From Candidatus Peregrinibacteria bacterium Greene1014_49 (GTDB taxonomy: Bacteria; Patescibacteriota; Gracilibacteria; Peribacterales; Peribacteraceae), in assembly GCA_007376635.1 (NCBI GenBank), contig VMGQ01000006.1, positions 1 to 34,253 of the forward strand: a stretch of 34,253 nt of DNA, in the 5' to 3' direction. Shown one piece after another: positions 1 to 7,349 of this stretch; position 1 is the stretch's first letter, and each line of letters begins with the position of its first letter. The notes beneath the pieces were generated by a model. The model was given only the letters and a program-made list of their open reading frames with translations. It searched no databases and was not told where the DNA came from. Position numbers and translations under genes: made by a program.

Positions 1-602
1 TCCATGCCATCCGCGCCGCGCAGCTGGATCTTGCGGAAGTGGCAGTCGTTCTCGGCCCACGAGTCCTACGCGGTTGCCGTGCCAAAAAAATCGATCAATC
101 CATTGATCGCACATTCGACAGTCCGAAGTTTCCGCCGCTTGCGGAATTCAATATCGAAGTGAAACTTCACCCATGGCGCTTTGTCCGCAGAAAACGAACG
201 CTCGAATGCCGTCCGAAATTTGATCCCAATGTGGTCTTGCTTACCCTCCACCCGGGGCTACGCGAAGAATATTTTCATGCAGTTCTTGCAAGCAATCCCC
301 ATGGAATCGTGCTGCGTACCTACGGCCCGGGAATGCTTTCCGAAGGCGTCATTCCTTGGCTCAAGGAAGCTACCGCAAAGGGAATTCCCATTGTCATTAC
401 CTCGCAGCTCGTGCGCGGCACAGTGGATCTTCACCGCTACAGGAAACAATTAACTCTTGAGCGCATTGGTGTGATCAGCGGGAAAAATATGACCTTTGAA
501 TGCGCGATTGTGAAACTGATGTGGGCTCTTGGACAGACAAAAAATCCGAAGAGATTACAGGAAATTATCGAGAAGAGCTTGGTGGGAGAACTCGACGAGT
601 GA
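1..602 (+). CDS. ansA: L-asparaginase, type I-like, C-terminal part (5' end outside window)
   Basis: Hydrolyses L-asparagine to aspartate and ammonia, probably in the cytoplasm. The reading frame is open from the first bases of the window, so the start lies upstream; the visible part is about 200 residues. Recognisable family segments are the stretch AAQLDLAEVAVVLGPRVLRG followed by CRAKK, then FDSPKFPPLAEF, which match the late N-domain of AnsA-type asparaginases. The C-terminal domain follows, with GIVLRTYGPGM and the helix GVIPWLKEATAKGIPIVI. The N-terminal catalytic Thr motif is not in the window. The terminal FECAIVKLMWALGQ helix is also typical. The gene ends in a stop overlapping the start of a short octamer repeat. 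Family assignment is fairly secure; the AnsA versus glutamyl-tRNA amidotransferase subunit D distinction cannot be settled without the N-terminus. Confidence 0.85.
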   Translation, partial: HAIRAAQLDLAEVAVVLGPRVLRGCRAKKIDQSIDRTFDSPKFPPLAEFNIEVKLHPWRFVRRKRTLECRPKFDPNVVLLTLHPGLREEYFHAVLASNPHGIVLRTYGPGMLSEGVIPWLKEATAKGIPIVITSQLVRGTVDLHRYRKQLTLERIGVISGKNMTFECAIVKLMWALGQTKNPKRLQEIIEKSLVGELDE

Positions 603-632
603 TCGGGAGATCGTGAGGTCGTGAGATGGTGG
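601..632. repeat. Octamer tandem repeat just after the asparaginase stop
   Basis: Four degenerate 8-bp units of the type GATCGTGA (GATCGGGA, GATCGTGA, GGTCGTGA, GATGGTGG) sit immediately at the stop codon. It resembles the other 7/8-bp arrays of this window in size and degeneracy. It has no hairpin partner nearby and no T-run, so it is not an evident terminator. Confidence 0.6.
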
Positions 633-644
633 TTCGTATTACGA

Positions 645-794
645 TTATCTTTCCTCTTGTTCTCCCTCCTTCTCTTCCTCAATCTCTGTCAGCTTTTTCC
701 CAATGATGGAGCTGATCGCTGCACCTAAAATAAATCCGACAATCAGGCGCTTCACCTGCTTTTCTGGTTTTGGCCGCTTGCGGAAAAGTCCCAT
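645..794 (-). CDS. Small single-pass membrane protein, hypothetical
   Basis: A 49-residue protein starting MGLFRKRPKPEKQ, followed by one hydrophobic segment (LIVGFILGAAISSIIG, about residues 18-33) and a charged, Glu-rich tail (KLTEIEEEKEGEQEER). The basic N-terminus before the membrane segment predicts an N-in topology. The Gly-rich segment recalls small YtxH-like proteins, but similarity is too weak to name it. It lies downstream of the broken phosphomannomutase on the same strand, 129 bp away. No function can be given. It could be a chance ORF, but the clean charge/hydrophobic/charge pattern argues for a real gene. Confidence 0.5.
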   Translation of the reverse strand: MGLFRKRPKPEKQVKRLIVGFILGAAISSIIGKKLTEIEEEKEGEQEER

Positions 795-923
795 AGCGAC
801 GGATAGTGTAGCAGGTGTTACGCTCTTGAACAAAAAAAATGTTCAATGATTGGGAACAATCCCTAATAATAGCCAATTCCAGCCACCAATTTCGAAGCGG
901 AAGATCGCGATTTTCCGCTCCTC

Positions 924-1478
924 TCAAAGATCATGTATTTCCGGATATGCCCCCAAATGCTTGAGAACTATTTCCTCCACTTCCTGCAATTTCTCCCGAC
1001 TCCTTGCCTCCATGCAAATGGAAATACACGGGGAAGTATTACTCTGCCGGATTCCCGCCCATGCCCCTTCTCCAAAATCAATCCGCACGCCGTCTAATGT
1101 ATTTACTGGATAGTGTTTTTTGAAATATTCGGTTATGGATGTGATGATTGCTCCTTTGCGGTCATCGGGACAGTGGGGACGACGTTCGTGAGCTTGGAAT
1201 ACCTTCGGGAAATTTTGGAATAGTTCTGAGAAATTTGGGGAGTTGCTGGTTGCTGGTTGCTGGTTGCTAAGTATTTTTACTATTCTCAATGCTGCGACCA
1301 GCGCATCATCGAATCCGTAGTAATCCTCTTCACAGAAGAAATGCCCCGATTGCTCGCCGCCGAGCTTTGCGCCGTGCTCTCGCATCGTATGCTCTACAAA
1401 CGAATGTCCGACTTTACACATCACGGGTTTGCCGCCGTATTTTTTGATTTCCGTTTCGAGAATCGAAGAATTGCTCAC
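924..1478 (-). CDS. Phosphomannomutase/phosphoglucomutase, C-terminal fragment (gene broken)
   Basis: This is the distal part of an alpha-D-phosphohexomutase (interconverts hexose 1- and 6-phosphates). It carries the sugar-specificity loop GEQSGHFF, preceded by YGGKPVMCKVGHSFVEHTM, and the C-terminal phosphate-binding domain with LDGVRIDFGEGAWAGIRQSN and TSPCISICMEA. The apparent ATG at 1478 overlaps the stop of the N-terminal fragment by 4 bp (ATGA), but this is not a natural two-gene design. Continuing upstream in the same frame gives HPGSPVVFTVSNSS, the usual family sequence before this point. A heptamer array adds the residues SNQQPATSN at about 1242-1268. Whether the fragment is translated is doubtful. 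Confidence 0.85.
   Translation of the reverse strand: MSNSSILETEIKKYGGKPVMCKVGHSFVEHTMREHGAKLGGEQSGHFFCEEDYYGFDDALVAALRIVKILSNQQPATSNSPNFSELFQNFPKVFQAHERRPHCPDDRKGAIITSITEYFKKHYPVNTLDGVRIDFGEGAWAGIRQSNTSPCISICMEARSREKLQEVEEIVLKHLGAYPEIHDL
1242..1268. repeat. Heptamer tandem array inside the mutase C-terminal fragment
   Basis: Just under four copies of the 7-bp unit GGTTGCT in tandem. Read on the minus strand it encodes SNQQPATS, an insertion between the helix ending VAALRIVKIL and the next conserved block. The same unit occurs again at 1829-1856 in the same gene. Confidence 0.9.
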
Positions 1479-2296
1479 TGTGAAAACGACAGGGGAGCCG
1501 GGATGGCGATTCCTTTCTCATCGACGATGCCAAGTCGATCTCCATCTCCATCAAAGGCAAGACCGAGATTCGCTTTTTCTTTGCGTACGGTTTCTTGCAA
1601 ATCTTTGAGTGTACTGTGTTTGCTCGGATCCGCTGGGTGATTTGGGAAATTCCCATCGGGCTCGGTAAATAACTCAATGACACGGGCTCCAGTATTTTTC
1701 AAAACTTTCACATACACCGGACCTGCGACTCCATTTCCACAATCCACAACCACTGTCATTCCTCTCCCAATCCCTCCAAACATTTTTTGAAGATGCTCTA
1801 TGTACGGAGTAATCGCATCAATGTTTTCGGTTGCTGGTTGCTGGTTGCTGGTTGCTGACACCTCTTTCCTCTTTCCTTTTTGCTCTATACTTTCGCGAAG
1901 ACGCTGCAAATTCTCCCCCGCAAACGCTTCCGCATCCTTGAGCTGCAACTTGATCCCGTTATCGTGCCCTGGATTATGCGATGCCGTGATCTGTGCTCCG
2001 CCATCGAGTTCTAATCTACAGATCGTAAAGTAATTCAACGGACTCGGCGTCTCTCCCATATCGAGAACTCTGCAACCAGCAACCTGCAACCCATTGTTCA
2101 ATGCTTCGAGCAACGCAGGACTGCTCACTCGTGCGTCCCGTCCAACAACAATCTTTGGGTGTGCATTCCCGCTTCGTTTTTTCACCTCTTCCCCAAATGC
2201 TATGCCGATAAGGGTTGCCGCTTCCTCTGTAATCTGCTCACCGGCACGGCCTCGAATGTCATAAGCCCGAAAAATGCGAGGGTCGATTTTTGGCAT
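1475..2296 (-). CDS. Phosphomannomutase/phosphoglucomutase, N-terminal fragment (gene broken)
   Basis: First 273 residues of a phosphohexomutase: start MPKIDPRIFRAYDIRGRAGE, the active-site phosphoserine loop TASHNPGHDNGIKL, and the metal-binding loop DGDGDRLG. The fragment ends at KGIAIPAPLSFSQ. Family members continue after the metal loop with about 19 residues (normally ...ADRLL... to ...NPG) before VVFTVSNSS. Those codons are absent and the frame changes, so the two parts make one 457-residue enzyme minus a segment. A heptamer array at 1829-1856 adds SATSNQQPATEN near residues 147-156. Divergent from the phosphorylase, start codons 35 bp apart. Upstream on the minus strand TAGAAT precedes the ATG by 12 nt. 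Confidence 0.88.
   Translation of the reverse strand: MPKIDPRIFRAYDIRGRAGEQITEEAATLIGIAFGEEVKKRSGNAHPKIVVGRDARVSSPALLEALNNGLQVAGCRVLDMGETPSPLNYFTICRLELDGGAQITASHNPGHDNGIKLQLKDAEAFAGENLQRLRESIEQKGKRKEVSATSNQQPATENIDAITPYIEHLQKMFGGIGRGMTVVVDCGNGVAGPVYVKVLKNTGARVIELFTEPDGNFPNHPADPSKHSTLKDLQETVRKEKANLGLAFDGDGDRLGIVDEKGIAIPAPLSFSQ
1829..1856. repeat. Heptamer tandem array inside the mutase N-terminal fragment
   Basis: Four exact tandem copies of the 7-bp unit GGTTGCT (28 bp). On the coding strand they read ATSNQQPAT. The array lies in a variable loop before the IDAITPYIEHL helix, so the protein probably tolerates it. Confidence 0.92.
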
Positions 2297-2317
2297 GAGA
2301 TTAGCTCAATTCTATGA

Positions 2318-2323
2318 TATAAT
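2318..2323 (+). promoter_or_regulatory. Extended -10 box of a leaderless promoter for the phosphorylase gene
   Basis: A consensus TATAAT, preceded by TGA to form an extended -10, ends 7 nt before the ATG at 2331. Transcription would start at or next to the A of the ATG, so the mRNA would have no leader. There is no Shine-Dalgarno site. No good -35 is visible at the usual distance. Confidence 0.65.
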
Positions 2324-2330
2324 GATACGA

Positions 2331-3995
2331 ATGCCAAAAAGTCCCCTCACTGTCGCGTACTTCACAATGGAAATCGGGCTGGAGAGCCGTATGCCCACGT
2401 TTGCAGGGGGTCTCGGGATGCTTGCCGCCGACATCATGCGTTCTGCAGCCGATACGGGCGTCGTCGCCGCATGTGTCACGATCTGCTGGCAGCACGGCTA
2501 CATGCGTCAGACGATTCATAGCAACGGGACGCAGCGGTATGATCCCGTGTCGTGGAATCCGCCACAGATCCTTCGCAAAGCTTCCGAGCAGGTGACGGTG
2601 CAGTGCGAAGGAAGGACGGTGCATGTGGGGGCGTGGATCTATGATCTTCAAGGATCATCCGTAACCATTCCCATTATTTTCCTCGACACGGATCTCTCCG
2701 AAAATGCAGCGGAAGACCGGCAAATCACCAGTCACTTATATGGCGGAGACGGAGCAATGCGCTTAAAGCAGGAAATCGTTCTTGGCATTGGTGGCGTGAA
2801 GATGCTGCGGACAATGGGATATAGCGATATCCGCACGTTTCATATGAACGAAGGCCATGCGGCTTTTCTCACTCTGGAACTGCTCCGAGAGCGCAACTGG
2901 AATAACGATGACGTGAAGCGTTCCTGCGCATTCACCACACACACTCCCGTTGCTGCCGGTCACGACGTCTTTGATTACGACTTGGCATTCAGGATCGCAG
3001 GGGATCAGCTGCCGTGGCATATCCGCAGCATCGCGGGCAAGGATCGCCTCTCCATGACGGAGCTTGCCATCCGTATGAGTCGCTACACCTGCGGCGTTTC
3101 CAAAGTCCATGGAGAGGTTTCCCGCAGAATGTTTCCGTGGGCGACTGTCGATACGATCACCAATGGCGTGCATCATGTCCACTGGACCGCTCCGGAATTC
3201 CAGAATCTCTATGATTCCTACATTCACGGGTGGCGGCAAAGCCCGCAGCTTCTTGCGGAAAAGTGCCGGGAACTTCCGGATGACCAGCTCTGGAAGATGC
3301 ATCAGCTTGCCAAAGATCGCCTCATTGCTCATGCAAACCAATTCACTGATGTTCCTTTAGATCCTCATAGATTAACAATCGCCAGCGCGCGTCGTGTGGT
3401 TTCCTACAAGCGCCCGGAACTCCTCTATACCAACTTGGAGCGCCTGCGCGAAGTGTGCCAGGGCAAAGTGCAGATCATTCACGCGGGGAACGCACATGCC
3501 CAAGATCCCTTTGGACAAGGGGTGATCCAGCGCATGATCGAGCGGAGCAAGAAGCTCAGAGACAGCGTACGGATTGTCTATGTACCCAACTACAATCCCG
3601 ATCTTGCATCTCTTCTCACAGGAGGCGCTGATGTCTGGCTCAATACGCCGATGCGTCTCCATGAAGCCTCCGGGACTTCCGGCATGAAGGCCTGCGTGAA
3701 CGGCGTGCTGAATTTCTCCACGCTCGACGGCTGGTGGATCGAAGCCTTTGCGATGGATCCCGAAGCGGGATGGAGGATAGGGCCCCTCGCCTCTGCCTTA
3801 CCCGATGCCGAGGAAACGACGCATGTGGATGCCGAAGATCTCTACACACAGCTCCAATACGAAGTGATTCCGGAATTTGAGTATGAAAACCACGTTCGAT
3901 GGATTCGGAGAATGAAGAGAAGCATTGGATTGATCGGGTATTTCAATACGCACCGGTGCGTGGGGGAGTACAGAGAAAAAGCGTGGAAACATTGA
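2331..3995 (+). CDS. glgP: Alpha-glucan (glycogen/maltodextrin) phosphorylase, short GT35 form
   Basis: Releases glucose 1-phosphate from alpha-1,4-glucans using pyridoxal phosphate. The 554-residue protein opens with VAYFTMEIGLESRMPTFAGG and LGMLAADIMRSAAD, the N-terminal signature of the short bacterial/archaeal phosphorylases. It has HMNEGHAAFL in the middle and ends the catalytic core with WLNTPMRLHEASGTSGMKA then NGVLNFSTLDGWW, containing the Lys that holds the cofactor. It is shorter than the classical 800-residue enzymes, as expected for this subgroup. The start at 2331 is chosen because the family sequence begins there and a -10 box lies just upstream. It faces the phosphohexomutase, which would convert its glucose 1-phosphate product to glucose 6-phosphate, so the two form a sensible glycogen-use pair. 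Confidence 0.92.
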   Translation: MPKSPLTVAYFTMEIGLESRMPTFAGGLGMLAADIMRSAADTGVVAACVTICWQHGYMRQTIHSNGTQRYDPVSWNPPQILRKASEQVTVQCEGRTVHVGAWIYDLQGSSVTIPIIFLDTDLSENAAEDRQITSHLYGGDGAMRLKQEIVLGIGGVKMLRTMGYSDIRTFHMNEGHAAFLTLELLRERNWNNDDVKRSCAFTTHTPVAAGHDVFDYDLAFRIAGDQLPWHIRSIAGKDRLSMTELAIRMSRYTCGVSKVHGEVSRRMFPWATVDTITNGVHHVHWTAPEFQNLYDSYIHGWRQSPQLLAEKCRELPDDQLWKMHQLAKDRLIAHANQFTDVPLDPHRLTIASARRVVSYKRPELLYTNLERLREVCQGKVQIIHAGNAHAQDPFGQGVIQRMIERSKKLRDSVRIVYVPNYNPDLASLLTGGADVWLNTPMRLHEASGTSGMKACVNGVLNFSTLDGWWIEAFAMDPEAGWRIGPLASALPDAEETTHVDAEDLYTQLQYEVIPEFEYENHVRWIRRMKRSIGLIGYFNTHRCVGEYREKAWKH

Positions 3996-4006
3996 GGGGT
4001 GGAGAG

Positions 4007-4027
4007 AGCCGTATTTGTTATACGGCT
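4007..4027. terminator. Hairpin between convergent genes
   Basis: An 8-bp perfect stem (AGCCGTAT / ATACGGCT) with loop TTGTT lies between the phosphorylase and the oppositely oriented HExxH gene, overlapping the stop codon of the latter. There is no clear T-tract on either side, so termination activity is only inferred from position. Confidence 0.4.
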
Positions 4028-5454
4028 GCCATTGCAGGAACCATTCCTTTCATCCGTTGCAGTGGCTCCTCATCGATGGGACCGCCGAGAAAATGGTCTT
4101 CGTTATATATACTCCGCAGAGCATCGCGAATGTACTGCGGATCCATTTGTTCCAGTTTTGCCATGATCTCTATTAAGAGTTTTGGTTGAAACTCGAGAAG
4201 AGATTCTGTATTGGTACAAGCTTGCCACAGGCGACCCAGTGTCGTTGTTGATACTTTAGTTTTTACATGACGGATCATTCCGGTTTTTTGCGCCAAGAGG
4301 AGAGTGCCGATATGTGCGACTTCGCGGCTTGGAAACAATGCTGAAGAGAATGCGTAGCCGTCTGCTCCTTCTTCAGTGACATCATCAATTTCGATGGTTG
4401 TACGCCACGCAGAAAGGATAGTCCTTGGATCAGCACTCAAGACCGCTGCCGTCATCTCTGCCGCAAGTTCGTCCAGGCTGGTAGCGAATACTTCTCTTTC
4501 GTATTCATCCTCTGCGCTATCGATATAGGTACGAAGCACACTCTTTGGCTTGAGAAATCTTTCCATTTTTTCCAATGGACTGCACGGCCAATTCTTCAAT
4601 CCAAAACGCAGGTCAGTGACTGCATGACGCACTTCATGCAAGAGGGTTGCGTGGACATTATCTGGAAGCCACTCGGTATCCGGATTGTTGTACAGCGATT
4701 TGACGCGTCGCGCGTGTCGACCCCTTGCATCACCGACAAATGCGGGCTCTTGTGGGTTCCTCCGAAAATTCCGCAGAGAAAGATAATGCTGATGCAGGAG
4801 ATCTGTGGGCATCACCACGCTCCGCGTATACAGATCGTAATGAGGATAGTAGGATTGTGCTTTACCGCGCGCAGAGAGGAGTTGCACAAATGTGATGGGT
4901 ACAGAAATATCCGGGAAGGATACCGTTCCACGTGACTGTACATCGTACACACCCATGGTGGTCATGGGCATTTGTTCTTGTCTTTGTGGAAGGGCGATGA
5001 CTCCTTGCTGTGGGTGCGTTGCATAGGTCAACTGCAAGTCATGAGGAGCAAGCAATCTTGTATTTATCACCATTAACACTTCCGCGATCTTTCTCAATCG
5101 GGCAGATGATCGAGAGTCTATTGCGTCTCCCGATGATGATTCCTCTTCAGATGACCTCATGTCCATACCCCGTTTCCTGAGTATTTGCCTCACCATTTCC
5201 CATGCAGCATCATCGCCATTGCATGCATCCTCAAGGAGTGGAAGGAGCGTGTGAGCCGCCCAGCGGAGAGTATCAGTGCGCTCACTGCGTTCTTCCGACG
5301 GCGCAGCAGGTTGCTGCACGATGTACGTGCATGCCCCTGCAACATCCTCTGTCAATTGTGGAACGACTCCAGCAGAAGGTTGTTCCTTTGTCGTCACACC
5401 TTGGATCTTCTCCATTGATCTTGAGCCGGGTTCCTGTCGCATACTGTCCGCCAT
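4018..5454 (-). CDS. Putative zinc metallopeptidase-like protein with HExxH motif, otherwise unknown
   Basis: A 478-residue soluble protein with no signal peptide or membrane segment. At about residue 273 it has LLHEVRHAVTDLRFG, where HEVRH fits the HExxH zinc motif. A candidate third ligand lies about 40-50 residues on, in EVFATSLDELAAEMTAAVL. Before this are a Gln/Pro/Ser-rich N-terminal region and a mixed domain containing YYPHYDLYTRSVVMPTDLL. The ATG at 5454 is preferred over the in-frame GTG at 5460; TAGTAT 11 nt upstream could be its -10 box. I do not recognise the family. The motif alone does not prove peptidase activity. It stands alone between convergent glgP and divergent folP. Confidence 0.6.
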   Translation of the reverse strand: MADSMRQEPGSRSMEKIQGVTTKEQPSAGVVPQLTEDVAGACTYIVQQPAAPSEERSERTDTLRWAAHTLLPLLEDACNGDDAAWEMVRQILRKRGMDMRSSEEESSSGDAIDSRSSARLRKIAEVLMVINTRLLAPHDLQLTYATHPQQGVIALPQRQEQMPMTTMGVYDVQSRGTVSFPDISVPITFVQLLSARGKAQSYYPHYDLYTRSVVMPTDLLHQHYLSLRNFRRNPQEPAFVGDARGRHARRVKSLYNNPDTEWLPDNVHATLLHEVRHAVTDLRFGLKNWPCSPLEKMERFLKPKSVLRTYIDSAEDEYEREVFATSLDELAAEMTAAVLSADPRTILSAWRTTIEIDDVTEEGADGYAFSSALFPSREVAHIGTLLLAQKTGMIRHVKTKVSTTTLGRLWQACTNTESLLEFQPKLLIEIMAKLEQMDPQYIRDALRSIYNEDHFLGGPIDEEPLQRMKGMVPAMAAV

Positions 5455-5558
5455 ACGCACGATGAATACTATGTATCATTTTTACGATTGATCAAGGTTA
5501 TTGGATAGAAAATGATCACAACGTACGGAGATCAGTTTTTTCTCATTGCTATGGGACG

Positions 5559-5564
5559 TAGGAT
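5559..5564 (+). promoter_or_regulatory. Possible -10 box for leaderless folP
   Basis: TAGGAT ends 6 nt before the folP ATG. It is weaker than the other examples in the window but has the same spacing, and no ribosome-binding site is present. Confidence 0.35.
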
Positions 5565-5570
5565 GGATCT

Positions 5571-6431
5571 ATGCAATCGGATCTCCAGATCGTCGGCATC
5601 CTCAATGTCACCCCAGATTCCTATTATGACGGAGGAATGTGGAATGCCGTTGGTGCGGCCTTGAAGCGTGCAAAGGAGATGCTCAAAGAAGGTGCAGATT
5701 GGATCGAGATCGGCGGGGAATCGACGGGTCCGAAGTCGAAGGATGTTTCTCTTGAGCAAGAGTTGGCACGCGTTATTCCCGTCATTGATGCGATCCATAA
5801 GAAATTTCCGGAAGCGAAGCTTTCCGTCGATACCTATAAATCGGCTATTGCGCGAGAGGCGATTGCTGCTGGGGTAACGATGGTCAATGACGTGACGGCT
5901 GGGAGGGGGGACGCTGAGATGTTTGGAACCATTGCTCAATCGCAAATCGCCCATTCGAATATCTCAGGGCAGGCAAATCGCAAATCGCAAATACCGTTGC
6001 TGGTCTTGATGTATTCCAAAGATTCCACCCCGCGGACAACTATTGCAGAAACGCAATACAAAGACGTTGTCGCAACCATCCGCGCATTCCTGAAAGCGCG
6101 CCGTGATGCAGCAATTGCCGCAGGGATTCCGGCAGATCGCATTATCCTCGATCCAGGTCTTGGGCATTTTGTCAGCAGTATTCCCAAATATTCGTATGAG
6201 ATCCTTGCACGTTTATCAGAGTTCAAAGATCTCGATTGTCCTTTGTTTATAAGCCCCTCGCGCAAATCATTTCTTGCAGGATCAGAGAATCTACCGGTGT
6301 CCGAACGCCTGCCAGCGACGATTGCCGCTTCCATGATTGCTGCATTGAACGGTGCAAGGTATATCCGAACGCACGATGTCGCAGATATCCGCAGAGCGTG
6401 TGCAGTCATTGAGCAACTGTCACAAGCATAA
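5571..6431 (+). CDS. folP: Dihydropteroate synthase
   Basis: Condenses 6-hydroxymethyl-dihydropterin diphosphate with p-aminobenzoate in folate synthesis (cytoplasmic TIM barrel). Family motifs appear in order: GILNVTPDSYYDGG, WIEIGGESTGP, LSVDTYKSAIAREAIAAG, VNDVTAGRGD, DPGLGHF, the substrate-binding SPSRKSFLAG, and the terminal RTHDVADIRRA. Length (286 aa) is normal apart from an insertion at residues about 122-141. That insertion contains SQIAHSNISGQANRKSQIP between the VNDV strand and LLVLMYSKD, and it comes from heptamer repeats. It sits near the barrel rim after a strand, so it may be tolerated. No other folate gene is in the window. Confidence 0.95.
   Translation: MQSDLQIVGILNVTPDSYYDGGMWNAVGAALKRAKEMLKEGADWIEIGGESTGPKSKDVSLEQELARVIPVIDAIHKKFPEAKLSVDTYKSAIAREAIAAGVTMVNDVTAGRGDAEMFGTIAQSQIAHSNISGQANRKSQIPLLVLMYSKDSTPRTTIAETQYKDVVATIRAFLKARRDAAIAAGIPADRIILDPGLGHFVSSIPKYSYEILARLSEFKDLDCPLFISPSRKSFLAGSENLPVSERLPATIAASMIAALNGARYIRTHDVADIRRACAVIEQLSQA
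5938..5993. repeat. Heptamer repeat insertion within folP
   Basis: Three tandem 7-bp units (GCAAATC, GCAAATC, GCAAATA) at 5973-5993, preceded at 5938-5950 by a partial array of the same unit (AATCGCAAATCGC). The stretch keeps the folP frame and encodes the inserted NRKSQI-type sequence. Confidence 0.85.
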
Positions 6432-6437
6432 AGCGTG

Positions 6438-6465
6438 GTAGGGGCATAGCGCGCTATGCCCCTAC
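6438..6465. repeat. 28-bp perfect palindrome between convergent genes
   Basis: GTAGGGGCATAGCG is followed directly by its reverse complement, a 14-bp stem with no spacer. It lies 6 bp after the folP stop and before the stop of the convergent membrane gene, so it could act as a bidirectional terminator. Its GTAG...CTAC ends match two other palindromes in this window, suggesting a dispersed repeat family. Confidence 0.85.
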
Positions 6466-6491
6466 AAGAACTGGCAATTTCACATCTTTTT

Positions 6492-7349
6492 CTATACTAG
6501 GCTCGTGAGCAGATACACGATTCCCCCGCTGGCGAAGATAATGATGAGGCCGATGCCAACTCTGAGAATGAGTGTTTTTGCTTTCGTGTATTGTTCTTCA
6601 CGTCCGATATTGACGACCATGAGGACACCCGCGTAGACGATCATTCCGAAGGCGATTGCGCCTGCGAAGGCGATGATTTTCGTCACGGTCGAAAGGAGGA
6701 GATTGATTATGTTTGTGGGACTGCCGCTGGCGATTCCCGTTCCGAGAGAGATGCGGGAAAACACGAGAATGAACCCTGCAACAACAAAGAGCACCGTACG
6801 TCGCAGCTGAGCAACACCATCTTCGGATCCAAAATTGGCGATGGCGCGGATCCCGCTGATGATGATCATGATGACGCAGAGGATGCCGAGCGGGACTTCG
6901 AGGAATGCGACGAGCCCCAAGGCTTCCGTTTGAATGTTTGTTGCAGAACCGGTTGGATTGCTGAGAATGGAAGAGCCTCCAGGAGCAAGAGTGGCCGGAT
7001 CAACGCTGAAGGTGTTGGAAATCAGTGACGAGGCGAAGATGCTTGCCAAATTAATCAGTGCAAGTCCCGCAAGACTACTGAGAAATACCCTTCTTGCCAT
7101 CGTCGTTTGCTGTTCATTTCCACTGATTGCCAGGAAGAATCCGGATATCGTCATTGCGAGCAGTGCGGCTCCTGCCACAAGGGGAATAAAACTTTCGGCG
7201 ACGGATTTCACGATGCCACCGAAATTCCCACCGCCCGCGGAAAGTGTGGGACCCACGGCAGCGATTGCACCACTCACATCCATTGCGAGCGCGGAATCTC
7301 CCCAAAGCGTTGCGAGAATGATGCCGGTGAGGAATGCGAGAGAGGTCAT
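6492..7349 (-). CDS. VirB2/TrbC-like pilin-type membrane protein, duplicated domain
   Basis: A 285-residue, highly hydrophobic protein with a signal-peptide-like start (FLTGIILATLWGDSALA). It contains two similar halves. Each has a pair of membrane helices separated by a short polar loop of the form ISGNEQQTTMARR (about residues 74-86) or NIGREEQYTKAK (about residues 249-260). This helix-loop-helix with a G-x-E-x-Q...K/R loop is the pattern of VirB2/TrbC-type pilins, of which candidate-phyla genomes carry many. The ATG follows directly after the stop of the upstream gene, so the pair is translationally coupled. Likely role: envelope or type IV secretion/pilus-related component; the specific function is unknown. 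Confidence 0.6.
   Translation of the reverse strand: MTSLAFLTGIILATLWGDSALAMDVSGAIAAVGPTLSAGGGNFGGIVKSVAESFIPLVAGAALLAMTISGFFLAISGNEQQTTMARRVFLSSLAGLALINLASIFASSLISNTFSVDPATLAPGGSSILSNPTGSATNIQTEALGLVAFLEVPLGILCVIMIIISGIRAIANFGSEDGVAQLRRTVLFVVAGFILVFSRISLGTGIASGSPTNIINLLLSTVTKIIAFAGAIAFGMIVYAGVLMVVNIGREEQYTKAKTLILRVGIGLIIIFASGGIVYLLTSLV

Noticed and set aside
1475-1478. ATGA overlap in the mutase read as a natural two-gene junction
   Set aside because: The two parts are halves of one domain-continuous enzyme with conserved residues missing between them.
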